From M0108 sp937862735 (lineage in GTDB: Bacteria > Pseudomonadota > Gammaproteobacteria > Chromatiales > Chromatiaceae), in assembly GCA_937862735.1 (NCBI GenBank), contig CALMDH010000106.1, forward strand, positions 1 through 64,000: 64,000 bases of DNA, read 5' to 3'. Below are positions 8,431-16,458 of the stretch, piece by piece. The translations under genes and the position numbers were made by a program. Under the pieces are notes generated by a model. The model did no database searches, was not told the origin of the DNA, and was given only the letters and a program-made list of their open reading frames with translations. Numbering within the stretch: the first letter of the stretch is position 1; each line of letters starts with the position of its first letter.

Positions 8431-9623
8431 AAGCGGTAATCCTTGGGGATGACCACCACCCCGCCGGCGGAGACGTGAAACCGCGCCCGGTCCGCCGCCG
8501 GGTCCAGCCCGATCCGGGTCTGGGGTGGGATGCGAATGTCCTTGTCGACGATGCAGCGCCGCAGGTGGGCCCCCTCCCCGACCGAGACGTTGTTGAACAG
8601 AATGGCCTCCTCGACGATGGCCCCATCCCGCACCATCACCCGGGGAAAGAGGATGGAGTGATTCACCCCCCCGCCGCTGACCACCGTGCCCGCCGCCAGC
8701 ATGGAATTGACGAAAATCCCCTCGGTACCGGAGAGACCGGGGACGGTGCGCGCCGGCGGGTTCTGACCCTGGGCGGTGAAGATATTCCAATCCGGCTGGT
8801 AGAGGTTCAGGGGGGGGTCGTGCTCCAGCAGGGCCATGTTGGCCGCGTAGTAGGCATCGATGCCCCGCAGGTCGTTCCAGTAGCGGTCCGGGGACACCCG
8901 GCCGCGCTCCCCGCCAAAGCGATAGACGCACACCTCCGCCCGCGCCGCGAGACGGGTCACCGCCTCGGGCATGGGCAGGGCATCGGCGGCGGCCACCTCC
9001 TCCGCCGACTCCAGGAAGTCGAGGAGAAAATTGCGCTCGAAGAGATACACGCCCATGGGGGCGCAACCGCCGCCGGGCGGGACCTCCGTCAGGGGCCGCA
9101 GCCCCCGCACCCGGTCCTCGCCCGCCAGGTCAAAGACCACCTCGGGCGCCGGTCCCGTGTCCGTCCCCCGGCAGGCGATGGTGATGGTGGCCCCCCGCTC
9201 CCGGTGAAAGCGGATCAGCTCGGCATAATCCATGCGATAGACCAGGTTGCCATCCAGGGCCAGGACGTGGTGCTTGGCGTTACGCTCGATCAGAAAGCGG
9301 TTCTGGCGCATGGCGCTGAAGAAGCCGCCATACCACTCGGACCCCTCCCGCATCTGCGGCGGGATGGGGGTGATGTATTCCCCGAGTTCGGGATGAAAGA
9401 TCGACCAGCCGTCACGCAGGTGCTTTTGCAGGGAATGGGACTTCCACTGGATCAGGACCAGAATCTGACGCAACCCTGAGTGCAGACAGTTGGCGAGGGT
9501 GAAGTCGATGACGCGAAACTTGCCGCCGAAGGGGACGGCGGCCTTGGCCCGATGCTGGGTCAAGGGGGCCAGGGTATCGTCCTGGCCCGTGGCCTTGACG
9601 ATGGTCAGTGTCTGAGCGGGCAT
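8427..9623 (-). CDS. GlgC-like ADP-glucose pyrophosphorylase paralogue, catalytic motifs degenerate
   Basis: The 398-residue protein has the overall ADP-glucose pyrophosphorylase architecture: a nucleotidyltransferase domain followed by a left-handed beta helix (SMLAAGTVVSGGGVNHS, EEAILFNNVSVGEGAHL). HRAKAAVPFGGKFRVIDF at about residues 24-41 is clearly GlgC-like. Three catalytic features are absent. The Gly-rich AGGRGTRL loop is replaced by VKATGQDDTL at 9-18. The GDHIY Asp is replaced by Asn in LDGNLVYRMDY (N126). The FVEKP glucose-1-phosphate motif is not found between 155 and 190. I infer a regulatory or non-catalytic subunit rather than an active synthase, comparable in principle to GlgD. 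The start at 9623 is chosen because AGGAG lies just upstream and homologues begin there. It overlaps the glycosylase gene. Confidence 0.85.
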   Translation of the reverse strand: MPAQTLTIVKATGQDDTLAPLTQHRAKAAVPFGGKFRVIDFTLANCLHSGLRQILVLIQWKSHSLQKHLRDGWSIFHPELGEYITPIPPQMREGSEWYGGFFSAMRQNRFLIERNAKHHVLALDGNLVYRMDYAELIRFHRERGATITIACRGTDTGPAPEVVFDLAGEDRVRGLRPLTEVPPGGGCAPMGVYLFERNFLLDFLESAEEVAAADALPMPEAVTRLAARAEVCVYRFGGERGRVSPDRYWNDLRGIDAYYAANMALLEHDPPLNLYQPDWNIFTAQGQNPPARTVPGLSGTEGIFVNSMLAAGTVVSGGGVNHSILFPRVMVRDGAIVEEAILFNNVSVGEGAHLRRCIVDKDIRIPPQTRIGLDPAADRARFHVSAGGVVVIPKDYRF

Positions 9624-9760
9624 GGCTCTCCTGGTGGCAGCGGGATGGGAATGCGGCTTGGCAGACAGCGCCACGCGAATTTTACCCCATCCGGCACAGC
9701 GCGAGATTCAGGGTAAACCCGAAGCCCCTTCATTCCGAACGCGACCAGAGGCACTTGAGG

Positions 9761-9862
9761 AGGGTCGGGTGGCGTCTGGCGGGGGTGTCAACCGCAGGGA
9801 TGCGGTTGTCAAGCCTCCAGGGATGGATTCACGGCGTCCCCCGCCAGACGCCACCCGACCCG
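9761..9862. mobile_element. MITE-like palindromic element, copy 1
   Basis: The ends are a perfect 24-bp inverted repeat beginning GGGTCGGGTGGCGTCTGGCG at 9762, with the complementary arm at 9838-9861. An inner hairpin (CAACCGCA...TGCGGTTG) lies between them. This copy is in the opposite orientation to the two copies near 53000. It sits in the 346-base spacer between ppc and the glgC-like gene. No coding capacity is present, and nothing else was recognised in the rest of that spacer. Confidence 0.85.
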
Positions 9863-9969
9863 ACGCAGCCTCACCAAGGGCGACCGCACCTACATGGACC
9901 AGCTCCAAGGGAAACCAATCGGTGGCGTAACCCTAATCACCGGGCTGACGAGCGCATGACCCAAAAGGC

Positions 9970-12756
9970 TCACCCGGTATTGCGTACCCCGGCGGCGATG
10001 GCGTTGATGGACCGCAGCAGGGGGTCCAGCCATTGCTCGCGATCCTCGGGGGTGGCACCCTGGCGGTAGCGCTCCAGTAGAGCGACCTGGATGTGGTTGA
10101 GGGGGTCCAGGTAGATGTTGCGGCGGGCCAGGGAGTGCTGAAGCTCCGGGGTCTCCTCCATCAGATGGTGCAGCCCGGCGATATGGAGGATCTGGCGGAC
10201 GCTGCGCTGGTATTCCTCGCTAATGCGCCGGTAGGTCCGCCCCGCCTGCTCCGGGTCCCGGGCCAGACGCAGGTAGTGCTCGGCGATGCTGGGCTCGGCC
10301 TTGAACAGGGCCATCTGGCTGTTGCTGAGCAGGGCGCGGAAGAAGGGCCAGTCCTGGTACATCTTCTGTAGCTTGGCCAGGCGCTCGACCTCGTCACCGC
10401 GCCAGCGCTCCAGGGCGCTGCCCAGGCTGTACCAGGCCGGCAGGGTATGGCGGGACTGGGCCCAGCCGAAGACCCAGGGGATGGCGCGGATGGAGGCCAG
10501 GGAGCGGTCCGCCTGCTGGCGATGGGAGGGCCGGGAGCCGATGTTGAGCAAGGCGATGGCATCCATGGGGGTCACTTCGTAGAAGTAATCCAGGGTGCCG
10601 GGGCTGGCGATGAGGTCGCGATAGGCCGCCTCCCCCAGGCGGGCCAGTTCGTCCATGATGCCCAGGTAGTCCTGACGATCCGGGGTCGGGGCCTGGATCA
10701 GGCAGCGGCTGGCGAGCATCAGGCCACTGATGCCCAGGGTTAGCTCGTAGCGCGCCGTCTCAGGGTTGGCGTAGCGGTAGGAGAGGACCTCGCCCTGCTC
10801 GGTGAACTTGATCTGGCCATGGACCGTGTCCGGCGGCTGGGCGAGGATGGCCTCGTAGGTGGGTCCGCCGCCGCGCCCGACGGTCCCGCCCCGGCCGTGG
10901 AAGAGCCGGCACTCCACCCCGCGGGACCGGGTCAGGGCGATGAGCCGGCGCTGGGCCTCGTAGAGGTGCCAGGTGGAGGCGAGGATGCCGCCGTCCTTGC
11001 AGGAGTCGGAATAGCCGAGCATCACCTCCTGCAGGTTGCCGGAGGCTTGCAGCAGGGCGGCGTAGGTCGGGTCGTCGAGGAGGGTGGCCATGACCCGCTC
11101 GCTGCGGTTCAGGTCCTCGATGGTCTCGAACAGGGGACTGACGCGCACACGGCAGAACCAGCCCCGGGGGTCACGGCCCGCCAGGCCCGCCAGCCGCGCG
11201 AGGAGCATCACCTCCAGGACGTGACTGGCCTCGTGGGTCATGGAGATGACGTACTCGCCGAAGACCTCGGGGCCGATCTCCGCCCCCAGGCGGGCCATGA
11301 CCTCGAAGACCTCCAGGGTCTCCCGGGTGGCGGCGGTGAGGCTGGGCTTGTCGATGTGGAAGGGATGGGGATGGCCGATGGCCTCCGCCAGGGCCAGCCG
11401 TTTTTGTTCCTCGCTCAGGGCCTGGTAGTAGGGTGCGCCGGTCTGGCGGGCAAAGAGCTCCGCCACGGCCGCGGTATGCCGCCCCGCCTCTTGGCGGAGG
11501 TCCAGGTGCATCAGGTGGAAGCCGAAGCTTTCGGCGAGGCGGATCAGGTCCCGCAGGGGACCGGCGGCGGCGCTGGCGTCGCCATGGCTGATGAGGGAGT
11601 CACGGATCAGATAGAGGTCGCGGCGGAAATCCTTGGCCTCGTCATAGCCCCGGGGCGGGTCCTCGGGGGCGTTGGCGAGGCGCGCCTGGACCCGGATCAG
11701 GTTGGCCTCCAGGCGGTGCCGGACAATGGCGAGCTTGCGGCGATAGGGTTCGTGGACGAAGCGGCGCAGGCTCTCGCCCATGGTCTCGACCCAGTAGCCC
11801 TCGTCGGCGTCCAGGCTGTCGAGGAAGGCGGGCGAGGGCTGGCAGAGGCTGTCGGAGTGGCTCAGCATCCGTCCCAGGTCGCGGACCCGCTCGATGTATT
11901 CCTCCAGCACCAGCCGGTGGTGCATGCGCGCCGCCAGGGCCGTGGTCTCGGGCTTGACGAAGGGGTTCCCGTCCCGGTCGCCGCCGATCCAGGAGCCAAA
12001 ACGGAGGAAACTGGGGATGCGGATGCCGGCCTCGGCGCCATAGACCCGGCGGGTGACCCGCTCCAGGCTGGCATAGACCTGGGGGACGGCCTGGAAAAGG
12101 GACTCACGAAAGAAGTAGAGCCCCTGCTTGACCTCGTCCGCGACCTGGGGCTTGTGGACCCGCACCTCGTCCGTCTTCCACAGGATCTGGATCTGGGCGA
12201 GGATGGCCCCCAGGCGCTCCTCGGCCTCCTCCTCGTTGAGGCGACGGGTGCGCAGGTCCTGGGCCAGGAGGAAGATGCGGCGGAAGGTTTCGAGGATGGT
12301 GCGGCGCTTGGCCTCGGTCGGGTGGGCGGTGAAGACCGGCAGATACAGCAGGTGGTCCAGGAGGCGCTGCAACTCCCGGGGGCCCACGCCCTCCGCCTGC
12401 AACTGGCGCAGGCTGTGATCGAAGGACCCGACCCAGAGGGGACCGCCCTCGCTGACCTGATCCAGCCGGTGGCGGTAGCCATGCACCTCCTCCGCCGTGT
12501 TGACCAGGCCGAAGTAGATGGTGAAGGAGCGGATGATCTCCGCCAGGGTCTGGGCATCCAGGGCCTGGATGCGCTGCAGCAGCCGGTCCAGTTGGGCGGG
12601 GTCCGGCTGCTCGCGCAGGGCGGCGAAGCCCTCCCGCAGGCGCTCCACCATCACCAGCACCCGTTTGGGGCTGTGTTCGCGCAGGACCTCGCCGAGGAGG
12701 GCGGTGAACAAATCGATATCGCGACGCAGTTCGTCGTCGTCAGCGGGGCTGTGCAT
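9970..12756 (-). CDS. ppc: Phosphoenolpyruvate carboxylase
   Basis: Ppc carboxylates phosphoenolpyruvate with bicarbonate to oxaloacetate, the main anaplerotic reaction, which also matters for carbon assimilation in phototrophs. The 928-residue length is normal. Signatures include FTAHPTEAKRRTI with the catalytic His, SWIGGDRDGNPFVKPE, LMHLDLRQEAGRHT, EVMLGYSDSCKDGG with the catalytic Lys, FHGRGGTVGRGGGPTYEAI, and the C-terminal RNTG end common to the family. The frame is open for 75 codons upstream, but these read as low-complexity sequence. The start at 12756 (MHSPADDDELRRDIDLF) fits homologues. The Shine-Dalgarno is weak. It is followed on the same strand by the glgC-like gene after a spacer holding a MITE. 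Confidence 0.96.
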   Translation of the reverse strand: MHSPADDDELRRDIDLFTALLGEVLREHSPKRVLVMVERLREGFAALREQPDPAQLDRLLQRIQALDAQTLAEIIRSFTIYFGLVNTAEEVHGYRHRLDQVSEGGPLWVGSFDHSLRQLQAEGVGPRELQRLLDHLLYLPVFTAHPTEAKRRTILETFRRIFLLAQDLRTRRLNEEEAEERLGAILAQIQILWKTDEVRVHKPQVADEVKQGLYFFRESLFQAVPQVYASLERVTRRVYGAEAGIRIPSFLRFGSWIGGDRDGNPFVKPETTALAARMHHRLVLEEYIERVRDLGRMLSHSDSLCQPSPAFLDSLDADEGYWVETMGESLRRFVHEPYRRKLAIVRHRLEANLIRVQARLANAPEDPPRGYDEAKDFRRDLYLIRDSLISHGDASAAAGPLRDLIRLAESFGFHLMHLDLRQEAGRHTAAVAELFARQTGAPYYQALSEEQKRLALAEAIGHPHPFHIDKPSLTAATRETLEVFEVMARLGAEIGPEVFGEYVISMTHEASHVLEVMLLARLAGLAGRDPRGWFCRVRVSPLFETIEDLNRSERVMATLLDDPTYAALLQASGNLQEVMLGYSDSCKDGGILASTWHLYEAQRRLIALTRSRGVECRLFHGRGGTVGRGGGPTYEAILAQPPDTVHGQIKFTEQGEVLSYRYANPETARYELTLGISGLMLASRCLIQAPTPDRQDYLGIMDELARLGEAAYRDLIASPGTLDYFYEVTPMDAIALLNIGSRPSHRQQADRSLASIRAIPWVFGWAQSRHTLPAWYSLGSALERWRGDEVERLAKLQKMYQDWPFFRALLSNSQMALFKAEPSIAEHYLRLARDPEQAGRTYRRISEEYQRSVRQILHIAGLHHLMEETPELQHSLARRNIYLDPLNHIQVALLERYRQGATPEDREQWLDPLLRSINAIAAGVRNTG

Positions 12757-13219
12757 GGGGGATTCCAAGCCGACCGGACGGACGGCGCTACAAGGGGGGA
12801 TTCGCACCGCCCGCCAGGGGCGGTCAGGCGTAAGGTCGAAGCATCTTACCCCGCCCCCACGGGATCGGGGAAGCCTGGCACCGGGGACGGGACCGGGGCT
12901 GTGGCTGATACCTGGGGCTGGGCCGGACCGGGGCTGGTCCTGGGCGCTGGCTAGGGAGACAGAGAGGACGAGGGAGGCCAAAGGTCAGCGGGGAAGACAC
13001 CGGCAGCGTCTTCCATCGTCAGGGGTGCCAGGCCCCCCATGACAGTCAGATCAGGGTGAGGGTGAGAGCAACGCGGGGGGTGGACCGTGGCAAGGGTCGG
13101 GAGGGTGGTGATGCAGTGGCTTCAGCCGCGGCCATGAGCGCGGGAAACCAGGCAAACTGGTCGCGCCGGATAACAGGGTATCCACCCCGCGCCCGAGGGC
13201 GCGGGACCGGACTCAAAGA
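12757..13219. other. Intergenic region, no gene seen
   Basis: This 463-base stretch separates the ppc start from the end of the sulfur globule gene. It holds GC-rich low-complexity sequence with repeated GGGGCTG/ACCGGGGCTG words around 12880-12950, and a GC-rich hairpin near 13186-13206 (CCGCGCCC...GGGCGCGG) without a T-run. No convincing coding region or RNA gene was found. A TAAGAT box about 95 bases before ppc could be a -10 element, but its -35 is poor. Confidence 0.5.
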
Positions 13220-13567
13220 CTAATTGGCACTTTTGGCCGCAGGCGCGGCGGGTGCGGCGGGAGCCGCGTAGGGATAGGCACCCCAGCCGGGATAACCCCA
13301 GCCCGGATAGCCGCCCCAGCCAGGGTAACCACCCCATCCCGGATATCCACCCCAGCCGTAGGGGCTGCCCCAGCCACCATAGTGGGGGTAGTAGCCCCCA
13401 TAGGGATAGTAACCGCCATACCAGGGGTCACCCCCCCAGCCCCAGGGCCCGCCACCCCAGCTACGGAAGGGGTTCATGGCGCCGAAGAAGGCATTCGCGG
13501 AGAAGGATGCCAGCACCGTCGAACCGGCGATGGCGGCGGCAAGCAGCAAACGTCTGTTGATCGACAT
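13220..13567 (-). CDS. Sulfur globule protein (Gly/Tyr/Trp-rich, secreted)
   Basis: The 115-residue product starts with a classical Sec signal peptide (MSINRRLLLAAAIAGS..., cleavage probably after SANA near residue 26). The mature part is almost entirely Gly, Tyr, Trp and Pro, with repeated GGYPGW and YYPYGG units, and ends in an Ala/Pro-rich tail. This is the composition of the sulfur globule envelope proteins of Allochromatium vinosum (SgpA/B/C) and relatives, which coat stored sulfur droplets in the periplasm. A strong AGGAG precedes the ATG at 13567. A candidate promoter and a palindrome lie upstream (13640-13706). The assignment rests on composition, signal peptide and size, because such proteins align poorly. 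Another structural glycine-rich secreted protein is possible. Confidence 0.75.
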   Translation of the reverse strand: MSINRRLLLAAAIAGSTVLASFSANAFFGAMNPFRSWGGGPWGWGGDPWYGGYYPYGGYYPHYGGWGSPYGWGGYPGWGGYPGWGGYPGWGYPGWGAYPYAAPAAPAAPAAKSAN

Positions 13568-13639
13568 GGTTATTTCTCCTCAAGGTTGGAGTCGGGCGCG
13601 GCCCCGAGCGTCACCCGCCGAGGTCCGTCGCCATGAAGA

Positions 13640-13668
13640 ATACTAGCAGCCCGCACCCTGAGTGTTGA
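13640..13668 (-). promoter_or_regulatory. Candidate sigma-70 promoter for the sulfur globule gene
   Basis: Read on the minus strand, TCAACA (13663-13668) and TAGTAT (13640-13645) are separated by 17 bases. Each matches four of six consensus positions. The expected start of transcription is about 13633, giving a leader of about 65 bases before the ATG at 13567. Confidence 0.3.
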
Positions 13669-13680
13669 CTTCGATCAATA

Positions 13681-13706
13681 TATTAGTAAACCCTGTTAAA
13701 CTAATA
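13681..13706. promoter_or_regulatory. Palindrome TATTAGT-N12-ACTAATA, possible operator
   Basis: Two perfect 7-bp inverted arms flank a 12-base spacer in an AT-rich stretch between the RNA helicase gene and the sulfur globule gene. It lies directly upstream of the candidate -35 box, with its centre about 61 bases before the inferred transcription start. There is no T-run, so a terminator is less likely. Confidence 0.4.
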
Positions 13707-13733
13707 CTCCGCGCCTGTCGTCCTCCCGACCCC

Positions 13734-16094
13734 TCAGGATTCGGGTGGCCGGCGGCGGGGTTTGAAGCCCTTGGGTGGTCCCGGGCGGTTTTCGGCGCCA
13801 CGGTCATCCCCGCCCCCGGGCCGGAACTCCCGGGGCTTGAAGGGCCGCTTGCCGGGCCCACCGCGGTCCCGCTCCCGTGCCGCCCCCGGCCCCGCCAGAC
13901 TGAGATTCAGCCGCTTGCCGCGGACGAAGACCCCGCGCAGATGCTGGAAGATCTCTCGCGGCATGCCCTCCGGCAGGTCGACCAGGCTGTAATCGTCCTC
14001 GATGTCGATGCGACCGATGAACCGGCCCTCGATGCCCGCCTCGTTGGCGATGGCGCCCACGATCTCCCGGGGGGCCACGCCATCGCGCCGCCCCACCTCG
14101 ATGCGGTAACTCACCAGCCCGCTGTCGCGATCCCGCTCGCGGCGCTCGAAGCCGCGCTCCTCGCCATGGCCAGCCTCCGGACGCCGGGGGGGGCCAGCCT
14201 CGAAGCGGGCTTCGCCTCGCTCCTTGAACCGCTCGGGGCGTTCGGGAAATTCGGGACGGCCGAAGCGCTCGGCTGGCCGGCCCTGGCCCTCCGCGCGCGG
14301 TGGCCGTGGGGCGCGTTCGAAGCCAGGCGCCCGTTCATAGCCGGGGGCCCGTTCCGTCCGGAAGCCGCCGCGCCGGCGCCCCTCGCCCTCGGCGAGGTCC
14401 GGCCGGTCGCGAAAATCGTTGCCGGGGGCGTAGCCCTCGTCCTCATCCGCCTCCGCGTACTGGGAACGTTCGTGGTGCTCCTGCTGGAAGAGACGCTCAC
14501 GCCAGTCCTCGGGCTTGAGAAAATCGAGCCCCTCGACCCATTGGCGCCGTTCCTGACGCTCCTGGGGGGGCTTGCGCGGGGACCGTTCCGGGCGGGGGGG
14601 ACGCTCGGGGAAGGGCCCCCGCTCCCGACCCTCGTCGAAGCGTCCACGCCGTTCGAAACGCTCGCCCTTGTCCTCGCGCCGCTGGTACTTGGGTTTGGGC
14701 GCCGGCTCGGGCTCCGGAGCCGGTTGCAGGGGCCGCTCGCGCTGGGCGAGGAAGCTCAGGGCCGCGGCGATGTCCATGGCCTCCAGTTCCCCCTCGCGGG
14801 CCATGCGGGCGACCAAGCGGTAAAAGAAGTCCAGGTCCTCCTCCGCCAGGGTCTTGGTGACCAGGGTGGTGAAGCGCTCGATGCGATGGGCGCTGAGATC
14901 CGCCGGAGTCGGCGGGGTCAGCTCGGGGATGCGGCGGCGGATGGTGCGCTCGATGGCACGCAGCAGGTGCCGTTCCCGCGGCTCGACGAACAGCAGGGCG
15001 CGGCCCTCGCGCCCGGCGCGACCGGTACGGCCGATGCGATGGACGTAAGCGGCCGGGTCCATGGGGATGTCGTAATTGACCACCAGGCTGAGGCGCTCCA
15101 GGTCCAGGCCCCGGGCGGCGACATCGGTGGCGACCAGGATATCCAGGCGGCCGTGCTTGAGACGATCCACCGTACGCTCGCGCTCACCCTGGGTCATGTC
15201 GCCGTTGAGGGGTTCGGCGTTGAAGCCGTGGGCGGTGAGCTTTTCCGCCACCTCCAGGGTTTGCAGCTTGGTGCGGACGAAGACCAGCACGGCGTCGAAG
15301 GTCTCCACCTCCAGCACCCGGGTGAGCATGTCGACCTTGTGGAAACGGGTCACCAGGCAGTGATATTGGTCGACGGTCTCCACCGTCTCGGCCGCCGCCG
15401 CCAGACAGACCTCCACCGGCTCGCGCAGGTGGGCGTGGGCGACCTTGCGGATCGCCTCCGGCATGGTGGCGGAGAAGAGGGCCACCTGCCGCTCCGGGGG
15501 CGTCTGGGCGAAGATCCAGTCAATGTCCTCGGCGAAGCCCATGTCGAGCATCTCGTCGGCCTCGTCCAGGACCAGGGCGCGCAAGCCCTTGAGGTCCAGG
15601 GTACCGCGGCGCAGATGGTCCATGATGCGCCCCGGGGTGCCGACGATCACCTGCACGCCACGTTCCAGTTGCCGCGCCTGGAGGCCGAAGCTGGAACCGC
15701 CGTAGAGGGGCAGGACGTGGAAGCCGCGTAGGCCGCGGGCATAGGTCTGAAAGGCCTCCGCCACCTGGAGCGCCAGTTCCCGGGTGGGGGTCAGGACCAG
15801 GACCTGGGGCCTGGGCCCCTGGCCCAGATCCACCCGGCTGATCAGGGGCAGGGCGAAGGCCGCGGTCTTGCCGGTGCCGGTCTGAGCCTGGCCGAGCAGG
15901 TCGCGCCCCGCCAACAGATGGGGAATGCACTGGCACTGAATGGGCGTCGGCACCTCGTAGCCCAGGGACTGGACGGTATCGAGCACGGCGGGGGGCAACC
16001 CGAGCTGGTCGAAGCCCTCGCACTCGAGGAGGGGGTCCAGATGGGCGCTGGCATCCGGCGCGGGGGCCGCTTCCGGCGGGGATGGGTTTTCCAT
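13734..16094 (-). CDS. deaD: DEAD-box ATP-dependent RNA helicase, DeaD/CsdA family
   Basis: This 786-residue protein is predicted to unwind RNA during ribosome assembly, mRNA decay or cold adaptation. The helicase core has the Q-motif region GYEVPTPIQCQCIP, motif I AQTGTGKT, PTRELALQ, TPGR, VLDEADEML, FSATMP, DVAARGLD and HRIGRTGRAGREG, within about residues 20-380. A DbpA-type RNA-binding domain is near 675-745 (YRIEVGRRDGVAPREIVGAIANEAGI). Between them is a long Arg/Glu/Pro-rich disordered region with many ERAP, RPER and FER repeats, and another low-complexity tail follows. The start at 16094 (MENPSPPEAAP) is chosen because the 56 upstream codons are not protein-like. The Shine-Dalgarno is weak (GGAA). 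Confidence 0.92.
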   Translation of the reverse strand: MENPSPPEAAPAPDASAHLDPLLECEGFDQLGLPPAVLDTVQSLGYEVPTPIQCQCIPHLLAGRDLLGQAQTGTGKTAAFALPLISRVDLGQGPRPQVLVLTPTRELALQVAEAFQTYARGLRGFHVLPLYGGSSFGLQARQLERGVQVIVGTPGRIMDHLRRGTLDLKGLRALVLDEADEMLDMGFAEDIDWIFAQTPPERQVALFSATMPEAIRKVAHAHLREPVEVCLAAAAETVETVDQYHCLVTRFHKVDMLTRVLEVETFDAVLVFVRTKLQTLEVAEKLTAHGFNAEPLNGDMTQGERERTVDRLKHGRLDILVATDVAARGLDLERLSLVVNYDIPMDPAAYVHRIGRTGRAGREGRALLFVEPRERHLLRAIERTIRRRIPELTPPTPADLSAHRIERFTTLVTKTLAEEDLDFFYRLVARMAREGELEAMDIAAALSFLAQRERPLQPAPEPEPAPKPKYQRREDKGERFERRGRFDEGRERGPFPERPPRPERSPRKPPQERQERRQWVEGLDFLKPEDWRERLFQQEHHERSQYAEADEDEGYAPGNDFRDRPDLAEGEGRRRGGFRTERAPGYERAPGFERAPRPPRAEGQGRPAERFGRPEFPERPERFKERGEARFEAGPPRRPEAGHGEERGFERRERDRDSGLVSYRIEVGRRDGVAPREIVGAIANEAGIEGRFIGRIDIEDDYSLVDLPEGMPREIFQHLRGVFVRGKRLNLSLAGPGAARERDRGGPGKRPFKPREFRPGGGDDRGAENRPGPPKGFKPRRRPPES

Positions 16095-16458
16095 GGGAGC
16101 AGAAGGTTCCACGGTGATGACCTCGGGGACCTGAGACAAGAATACGGAGACAGTCGGGCGAACGGCGTGCGGTCCCCCCCGGGGGCGAGCCGTCGCGATG
16201 GAGCAGTCCGGATGGACTGGGCAAAATAACACGATCCCGCGGGGAAGACACGGAAAAATCACCCCCCAGGAAAAATCACCCCTGGCGCCAGCGGGCGCGG
16301 GACTGCCTTGAAAATAAGAATGCTTCGCATTAAATTAGGACGTCAATGTGGCGCGGACGTCGGGGCAATTCCTGCCGAGGTGCCCCGCCAGCGGCTTGCG
16401 TGCGGCCCTCGCGCTTACCCGTGCCTGTCCTATCCTTAGTAGTTGGAGTCCCCTACCC

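Noticed and set aside
10819..12954. Plus-strand open frame of 711 codons opposite ppc
   Set aside because: It is a shadow of the PEP carboxylase gene, which carries all family motifs. The antisense protein is low-complexity and matches nothing known.
13122..13337. Minus-strand 71-codon frame overlapping the sulfur globule gene
   Set aside because: It is a shifted reading of the repetitive sulfur globule sequence with no Shine-Dalgarno.
13662..15731. Plus-strand open frame of 689 codons opposite the RNA helicase
   Set aside because: It is antisense to the DEAD-box core and its Arg-rich tail. Composition is typical of a shadow frame.
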